This document shows, in pieces, positions 58,601 to 64,000 of a stretch of 64,000 nt of DNA (the stretch's first letter is position 1; each line of letters starts with the position of its first letter). The position numbers and the translations under genes were made by a program. The notes beneath the pieces were generated by a model that saw nothing but the letters and a program-made list of their open reading frames with translations, was not told the origin of the DNA and ran no database searches. This stretch comes from Athripsodes cinereus (taxonomy: Eukaryota > Arthropoda > Insecta > Trichoptera > Leptoceridae): NCBI GenBank assembly GCA_947579605.1, contig OX388329.1:26554299-26618298 (forward strand), given 5' to 3'.

Positions 58601-59575
58601 CTATGAGGATTGAGTTAGTTGGAAGAGATTGCACCTTTGCGATAAACTCGCCCTTTGTATATTGATTGTATCTGACTTGAATGTTTACCTTTTATGTAAT
58701 TAAATATTTATGAAACAATCAAAACACTGTTATAATTTTCACCACATTTATTCAAACTCTAACGTTTTCGCCCACTTCAATGGGCATTCTCAAGAGTACT
58801 GAAACAATAAAAAATGTCACCTACAAAAATTGAAGGTAGTCAAAGAGGGGGGAGAGAGGTGGGTGCAGGGATTGCTATAGAAGAGTGGGGAGTGGCATTG
58901 GTAGGTATAACATTAGGTGAGACAGGGTAAACTAGTAATGGGGACTTAGAGGGAATTTGGCTACCTCTTTGACTACCTTCAATTTTTGTAGGTGACATTT
59001 TTTATTGTTTCAGTACTCTTGAGAATGCCCATTGAAGTGGGCGAAAACGTTAGAGTGTGAATAAATGTGGTGAAAATTATAACAGTGTTTTGATTGTTTC
59101 ATAAATATTGAATATGAATTTTCACAGTGTGAACACAAACACCCTTCAACAATTTTATGTAATTGTTTGTATTCAATGTACAGTAAAGAATGAATAAATA
59201 AATAACCAGTACACACAAACTGCACATTGCAAACACAAAGGACATATCCTCCGTAACAATTGGTCACATACATCATCGTTGAATTGAACATTTTAAATAA
59301 AAATGTTCTTGTAAAAACCTACCTTTAGCAGCACACTCAATAACTTATAATCAAGACTAAATAAAGTTCTGGGATATTTAACCAAGTAAACTTTTTCTTT
59401 CGTTTGTAAACTTGTCAGATGATGTTTTTTATGCTTTTTCTTACCTTGGATTCACATTATCCCTTCTAGTTCCATCGGATGAAGCGTAGTGAAAACCAGA
59501 ACTACGACGAAACTGTGTGCGCTGTTCGCGAAGATCCGTCAATAGTGAAATGTGCTTAGCAATGGCAGTTCTTAC
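55647..59575 (-). CDS. Candidate three-exon gene end, product unknown
   Basis: Three minus-strand exons fit by splice sites and phase. Exon A 59,445-59,575 (TTTTCAG acceptor, CCAAG|GTAAG donor) has only one open frame: VRTAIAKHISLLTDLREQRT, then RSSGFHYASSDG. Exon B 58,097-58,186 (TTTTTCAG, CCCGA|GTAAGT) continues REEKKHWWACCTQSCRKKP and PVCETSAPE. Exon C from 55,704 (TTTATTCAG) adds DKLQPVSTILHQNVEIKLM and a stop at 55,647. No domain is recognised and no start exon was found upstream. Exon C also has a longer frame in another phase, with four cysteines, so the last junction is less certain. Confidence 0.35.
56355..56600 (+). repeat. Family R repeat, copy 10, full length
   Basis: From CGCTCTGTTCCCTAAGTTTT and CAGTGTCTTGTAAAAGGAAG through TACAATTCAGCGATGAAGC, CCACCCACCCTGAATATCTT to CTTCCCTACTTGTTGGATAT and a GGCATAGTAGTAG tail. 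Confidence 0.65.
56840..56975 (+). repeat. LINE 3' end (family H), copy 3
   Basis: It has TTAGTCGGAAGTTATCACAT, TTTTAGCGATCAACTCGCCC, TGTACATTGAATTG and CAATGTACAGTAAAGAATAA. Confidence 0.6.
56976..58096. other. Intergenic or intronic, AT-rich
   Basis: A long A/T-rich stretch. I see nothing that I can name apart from the exon B candidate at its right edge. Confidence 0.45.
58300..58470 (+). mobile_element. Non-LTR retrotransposon 3' end (family J), plus strand
   Basis: The frame reads FCEEEAKIL, then HLLVECNAVGFI, matching the C-C-H-C tail of family J on the opposite strand from the other copies. It is decayed. Confidence 0.5.
58702..59152. mobile_element. Penelope-like element copy 3, 146-bp-arm hairpin, TSD TTTTATGTAATT
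   Basis: The 12-bp duplication lies at 58,690-58,701 and 59,153-59,164. The insert consists of arm 58,703-58,848, a G-rich spacer of 115 bp and arm 58,964-59,109, inverse copies with one mismatch, then a short 3' piece. Each arm carries the same terminal-repeat segment with GGGCGAAAACGTTAGAG as in copies 1 and 2. A hammerhead-like motif with changed core lies at 59,015-59,056. Confidence 0.8.
59015..59056 (+). ncRNA. Hammerhead-like motif, core mutated
   Basis: The order is ACTC, TTGAGAA, T, GCCCA-loop-TGGGC, GAA, AACGTT, A, GAGT. Stem I (ACTC/GAGT) and stem II (GCCCA/TGGGC) pair perfectly although both differ in sequence from the motif at 5,458-5,502. The CUGAUGA core is replaced by UUGAGAA, so cleavage is unlikely. 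The inverse copy lies in the left arm. Confidence 0.5.
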
Positions 59576-59794
59576 CTGAAAATACATTGTACAGTGAAAA
59601 TGAAACAAAAAAATATTCACCTACACCTACACAATGTTCACTGCATATCCATTATAAACAGTACCTACATTTGTAGTTTCATGTGTAAAATTTACAGTAC
59701 ATTTTGTATCAATAGTGAAGAAGTGAATGTAAATAGTCAGGAATGAAATTGTCAAGTAACATGTAATTATAGAAATTAAACTAATATTAGTTAT

Positions 59795-60234
59795 TAGAGA
59801 TGCAACGAATAGTATATTTGCCGAATACTGAATATTATGCAAAATCATGTACCGAACAACCAAATATTCGGCAAAACAGTGGCGAGAGCGTGCGGTACTC
59901 CCGACTGCGCATCTTCGTGTAGTTATATCATAGACACATGTACTAGACTTGCAGAGCGGTACATTATTTCTCAATTTTTGTGTTCCAACATTAATAATAT
60001 TATGTTATTAAATTAAATTAATTGATTAGATGTTTGAGGATTAATAATTATGCATCTGCAGCTGACAATGAAATAACAACAATTTACAAGCTATTGGTTC
60101 CTTCCAGTTTTACATTTAAACTGTTCGGCCGAATACCAAATAATAGACCAAATATTTGGTATTCGGCCGAATAGTAAAAATGTTGCCGAATAGGCAGAAT
60201 ACCGAATAGTTGCCGAATGTTCGTTGCATCTCTA
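59795..60234. mobile_element. hAT MITE, 440 bp
   Basis: The ends TAGAGATGCAACGAA are perfect inverted repeats over 15 bases. The flanks TTAGTTAT and ATAATTAT agree at six of eight bases. The interior repeats GCCGAATA / TATTCGGC words, including GTATTCGGCCGAATA. Confidence 0.75.
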
Positions 60235-60585
60235 ATAATTATTCATCCAAACACAGTTCACTGCATTAAAATATAGTTTTTTATTAGGTACATTTTTCAA
60301 GTATCCTGTAAGACAAGTATTCATAAGACGCCACATATTATGAGACAGTAAATATCTTTCGTGCAGTCCCTATTAGAGTATCTCACACTCTTTTTTGTAC
60401 GTTTTCGAGTGTTCGTATTGATTGAAATTGTTTAGCCTGAAGCAACAATTGTGATTATTATATTAATAATAATACAATTTGCTTTTGAAATGTGTTCTAA
60501 GAATTTTCTTACAAAGACCTTTCTTTGATAAAAGAAAAAACACTTTGTATGTATATGTAATCTTTTATTAGTGAAGTGACTAGAG

Positions 60586-60916
60586 CAGTGGTTCTTATCT
60601 TGGGTTCGATCGAACCCCAGGGGTTCGGTGAGTCAGTCTTGGGGGTTCGGTGAAAATCATTTTAGAGGCAAGATAGTTTTGCGAGTTGGAAAAAGAAAAA
60701 AATACTCGTAAAAAAAAAAGAGTCATATCCAGCATGGGTGAGATAGCCGTTCACGTTTAGTGTTGAGACAGCAGTCAACACCTATATATGAATATATATA
60801 CCATGTTTTGAACTTGTAAAAATCTAATTTTATTTTTCAAATTAGGAGGGGTTCGGTGAATGCATAATTATGTAAGTGGTGAGGTTCGGTACCCCCAAAA
60901 AGGTTAAGAACCACTG
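60586..60916. mobile_element. hAT MITE, 331 bp, CAGTGGTTCTTA ends
   Basis: CAGTGGTTCTTATCTTGGG at the left and AAGGTTAAGAACCACTG at the right are inverse. GGGGTTCGGTGA occurs three times inside. These are the standard ends of a widespread hAT group. The flanking duplication is decayed. Confidence 0.7.
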
Positions 60917-61029
60917 GAATATGAGAGCATCATGGTTGCAATAAAAAAGGCAAATGTGCGTAAGTAAAAATCATGTTTAAAAAATTTAACATCTACAATT
61001 TAGCGATGAGGTATGTTCTGAGAATGCCC

Positions 61030-61246
61030 AATGATAGTTGGCCAAAAAGAGCGCTGTTCTTCCGTCCGCAAGGGTTCCATCAGCCCAGGCGTCCCTCTTT
61101 CACAATACACCGTTCCTATGACATCAGAGTGCAGGGAATGTCGAGGAAAGAGGTGATGCAACTGCCGCAGAGATGCTCTGAATAAAGGAGGCTGGTTTCT
61201 ACCCTGTGCTCCCGAGAGGAGCGTTGAGGGCGATGATGATGATGAT
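61030..61246 (+). mobile_element. RTE-clade LINE 3' end with (GAT)n tail, copy 2
   Basis: GGCCAAAAAGAGCGCTGTTC through RKEVMQLPQRCSE and RRLVSTLCSREER to GAGGGCGATGATGATGATG. It is inserted in a family R copy between GATGAGGTATG and CCACTC. Confidence 0.7.
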
Positions 61247-61699
61247 GCCACTCATTATAAATGTCTTATTTTATTATCTGCACAAAAAAGACAAGTGGGA
61301 TGGGATATGCCACCAATACTGAATGTTTAATTTTTTATGCCTGTATTTATACCTGCTGCAAATAGACAGGAAATAATTCTAACAAGAATCTAACAAAGTC
61401 CTATTTTCTTTAACATTTTGCATAATAGAGCTGCCAGTGACCTATTTGAATGTTTTGAATATTAAGAACACATCTTCCTGTCAAAAAAAAAAACAAAAAA
61501 TGAGATGAACAATAGTATCAAGAATGAACTTAAGGTGTTTTATAAACCTGAAAATTTCAAATAAATACTGCCTTTAATGGGGCACTAAATAATCACACTA
61601 TCTGTGAAGGAGAGGCCACAATACAGTGACCTAAACGCATTCTACAAACTGTAATCAACTGACACACCTCGTCTCTCACCTCCCGTCAGCCAGACATTC

Positions 61700-61800
61700 A
61701 AACTAACCCCCCCCCCTGAAGATGCCTGCCACAGTTGTAGGCCAAACGTTGGGTGAATTTCTGCCCACCAGACCACAGCCTCATAGCCCGGAAAAGTTAA
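61700..61800 (+). mobile_element. Penelope-type terminal fragment with hammerhead-like motif
   Basis: A C-run (stem I) is followed by CTGAAGA, T, GCCTGC-loop-GTAGGC, CAA, ACGT, T, GGGT. Stem II pairs with one G-U. The GAA core is changed to CAA. Downstream words CATAGCCCGGAAAA and GCCGGCCGTGAAAGC resemble a repeat I remember from reptile genomes. No TSD was found. Confidence 0.45.
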
Positions 61801-62829
61801 TACTTTAGTTAAAACGCCGGCCGTGAAAGCAAAAGATCTTACACAAGGGTCCTTATCCTTAACAAAAACAAATACCTATTTTATAAACTGCAGTAATCAT
61901 AGTTTGTATTAGGAGAACAGGATCAGGAACTAAACTTATTTAATTAGTGGTCGAGAATCACAAGAAAACGTATGGATTCTCAAAATAAAGATTTAGGAAA
62001 TACACTGGCCATAATTTTTTTATTTTGGTTGAATTGTTACGAATGTTTGTTTCAAACTTCACCGAAGACGAAAAGTCATAAGTCCTATATAGTTCATTCA
62101 CATTTGTATGCCAGTTTAAGAACTGTATATACCTATAATCTTTTGTTACGAACATTTAACCACACTCTCCTTTAAAGTTATTCAATCACTAAGCAGCCAG
62201 GATTATGTTTTAAGTTTTCCTAATGAGGAAATATCTTGAACCAAATTCACCATGACACCGTTTTGCGATTAGCAATAAAACTTCACGACAAACCATTCCC
62301 AATTTCCCACCGACAAAAAAACTATTAGGTAAAGTATGTTTATTTTACTTTTACGCTCGTTTTAATCTTTCGCAATTAAATTTTGAATAATATAAGTGAA
62401 TTTACACACGCATAAATAATATTATGTGCACAGATAATTAGGTAAATTAGGCGCGTATAACTAATACTCCACACTACGTAACACCCCCTGATTTCCACAA
62501 TCACAATATCGACAAAACGTCGCCAAACTACCAGGAATTCAGAAAATCAACTTGTAAAAGGACGAATTTACGCCAACATGTCACGGGGTAATGAGGCGGA
62601 GCCAAGAACAATAAAAACAACCAATGAAAGAGATGATTGCAATAATTAATCTAGACAAGGATAGATTAATAAGAAAAAGAAAAGGAAGAACTTTGTATTA
62701 GGAAAACATATTGACAGTAGATACGGTTTGTTGTGAGAAAAGTGTGCAATAAAAGATGTAGGTAGGTATTGTTTTGTTACACAGGGCAACAAAACCATTG
62801 GTATCACATGGGTATCGCAAGGCATCAAG
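61801..62829. other. Intergenic, AT-rich
   Basis: I see nothing that I can name; a possible promoter for the 59,575 gene candidate would lie here but shows no signal. Confidence 0.4.
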
Positions 62830-63056
62830 TATGTAGCGCAAATTTGCGTTTTTGAGTCTTTGCGTCACGAGGTCCCGGGTTCGATTTTCCCGGCCAGGGC
62901 AAAGTGAAGAATGACCTTTTTCAAATTGTCGTGGGTCTGGGTGTTACATGTATATGTGTGTAGTGCATTGTATATGTGTGTATCGTCGCGTTAGTACCCA
63001 TAATACAAGATTCATCTTAGTTTGGGACTAGCTCGATCTGTGTGAATTGTCTATGT

Positions 63057-63107
<51 letters not shown>
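62830..63107 (+). repeat. tRNA-derived SINE (family S), full length with A46 tail
   Basis: An A-box-like TAGCGCAAATTTGCG (62,834) and a B-box GGTTCGATTTT (62,878) in the context GGTCCCGGG..CCCGGCC show a tRNA-like RNA polymerase III promoter. The body (CTTTTTCAAATTGTCGTGGG, GTTACATGTATATGTGT, GACTAGCTCGATCTGTGTG) matches the copies at 28,763 and 27,583. The uninterrupted A tail (63,062-63,107) suggests a young insertion. Confidence 0.8.
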
Positions 63108-63109
<2 letters not shown>

Positions 63110-63219
63110 ATAATGACGTATTTATCAAAAGAATTTCATTTTTATGAAAACGAATAGGTAAGTACCTACCTACTTTATTAAATAAATTAGTAGATAAAAT
63201 ATAAATATTTAATATACTT

Positions 63220-63480
63220 GGTTTTTGGAGAACCCAGTAAAGAACAAATCTCTCACTCTTTTTCGCAAGTTTTTGAGTAATCTGTAAAATTCAAGTGGTT
63301 ATAAAACCTCATATATATGACGATAAACATCTACAATTCAGCGATGAGACACACTACCCATCCTGAATGTGTTATTTTTTTATCGACACAGAGAGGACAA
63401 TACATATTTTTTTCCTATAGATAGTATGCTGGCTATCCCACTTGTGGGATATAACGTGATGATATAGTAGAAATAGAATT
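63220..63480 (+). repeat. Family R repeat, copy 11, full length
   Basis: CTCTCACTCTTTTTCGCAAG, TACAATTCAGCGATGAGACA, CTACCCATCCTGAATGTG and GGCTATCCCACTTGTGGGAT, ending in GATGATATAGTAGAA. Confidence 0.7.
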
Positions 63481-64000
63481 TTTTTTTGGAATAAATTACT
63501 TTTACAACTAATGAGTCATGTAATTTCAAAAAAACCACCGATAACCGAAGTTTTGAGATTTTGATACAAAATGTAAAAGAATAAACCGAATTAAATGAAC
63601 GTTGAACGAAAATTCCAAAGGTGGAATATTATATACATGAACTTTCTCCTCTTTTTAATTAATTTAAAACTGTTTATTAATAATATACACTCACGTCAAA
63701 AATAAATACCTACATCAATCTGCACGTAAATTTTTAATGAAAAAAATAAAATGTAGCGATTTTATGTAAAATACATTCGACGGCGTCTGTTATTTGAATA
63801 CTTTTTTCATATCCTTGATACCTACCCTTTTCATGTTCGTGTAAATTATATTACACAAATTCCTAAAAATATTTATTATTAATCAAGAAATAAAATAATA
63901 TGATTGTTTATTGTTGTATTTTATTGATATTTGTTTTAATGATTACTAATTTAGTTTTGCAAATACTTTATTAGAGTGACTCGAGTTTCGAGATGTAGTG
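63481..64000. other. AT-rich flank
   Basis: I see nothing that I can name. Confidence 0.5.

Larger units (their letters stand above)
58610..59205 (+). repeat. LINE 3' end (family H), copy 4, split by Penelope-like insertion
   Basis: Left part: GTTAGTTGGAAGAGATTGC, GCGATAAACTCGCCC. Right part: TATTCAATGTACAGTAAAG and AATAAATAAATAA. The two halves are separated by the element at 58,702-59,152 and its duplicated target. Confidence 0.65.
60365..61345 (+). repeat. Family R repeat, split by hAT MITE and RTE insertion
   Basis: Pieces at 60,385-60,425 (TCTCACACTC..TTTTCGAGTG), 60,985-61,017 (ATCTACAATTTAGCGATGAGG) and 61,247-61,310 (CCACTCATTATAAATGTCTT) together give one copy. Confidence 0.5.

Noticed and set aside
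62646..62828. 60-codon hydrophobic minus-strand frame as a signal-peptide exon for the 59,575 gene
   Set aside because: No donor site in phase follows it and the sequence overlaps the SINE head.

Overview
The window looks like an insect (or at least arthropod) nuclear genome. It is AT-rich, has GT-AG introns with insect-type splice sites, carries a signal-peptide protein of an animal-specific family, and is packed with hAT, mariner, Penelope-like and non-LTR elements. There are no operons, no bacterial signals and no CRISPR. Species cannot be told from the sequence alone.

Region 1 (1-31,100, minus strand) is one large gene for a plexin domain-containing protein (PLXDC1/2, TEM7 family). I resolved seven coding exons by splice sites and phase: 30,836-30,917 (signal peptide), 14,821-15,297 (Ser/Asn/Thr-rich), 12,098-12,247, 3,766-3,851, 3,494-3,622, 2,337-2,529 and 490-699. 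The reading frame stays open through all seven. The 3' exons (PSI/plexin repeat, membrane helix, tail) lie beyond base 1. The introns, above all the 15.5 kb intron 1, are filled with nested transposons: a mariner split by a LINE at 19.4-22.0 kb, and a nest of several hAT elements at 22.4-26.6 kb.

Region 2 (31.1-38.4 kb) is intergenic repeats followed by one plus-strand gene (CDS 36,987-37,874). It probably has an upstream untranslated exon and a CRE-like promoter site near 35.36 kb. The protein is 295 residues, low-complexity, and ends in a motif that I tentatively link to SKI7/HBS1 short isoforms.

Region 3 (38.4-49.7 kb) is a rearranged minus-strand non-LTR retrotransposon (3' end, RNase H, RT, Gag) with a recent LINE insertion flanked by a 90-bp target duplication. 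Next to it is a 7.1 kb satellite of about 29 monomers of 244-247 bp with higher-order 4-mer and 6-mer duplications. A second RNase H-bearing LINE fragment follows. A single diverged copy of the satellite monomer sits inside the first LINE, which suggests how the array arose.

Region 4 (49.7-64.0 kb) holds MITEs, foldback elements, SINE and LINE tails, and a Penelope-like insertion that is an almost perfect 146-bp-arm hairpin. A weaker three-exon minus-strand gene candidate lies at 55.6-59.6 kb.

The most interesting signals are hammerhead-ribozyme-like motifs in Penelope-like elements, whose stems change in a compensating way between copies; the higher-order satellite and its link to a LINE; the 90-bp target duplication; and two hAT MITEs with different ends but a shared interior.
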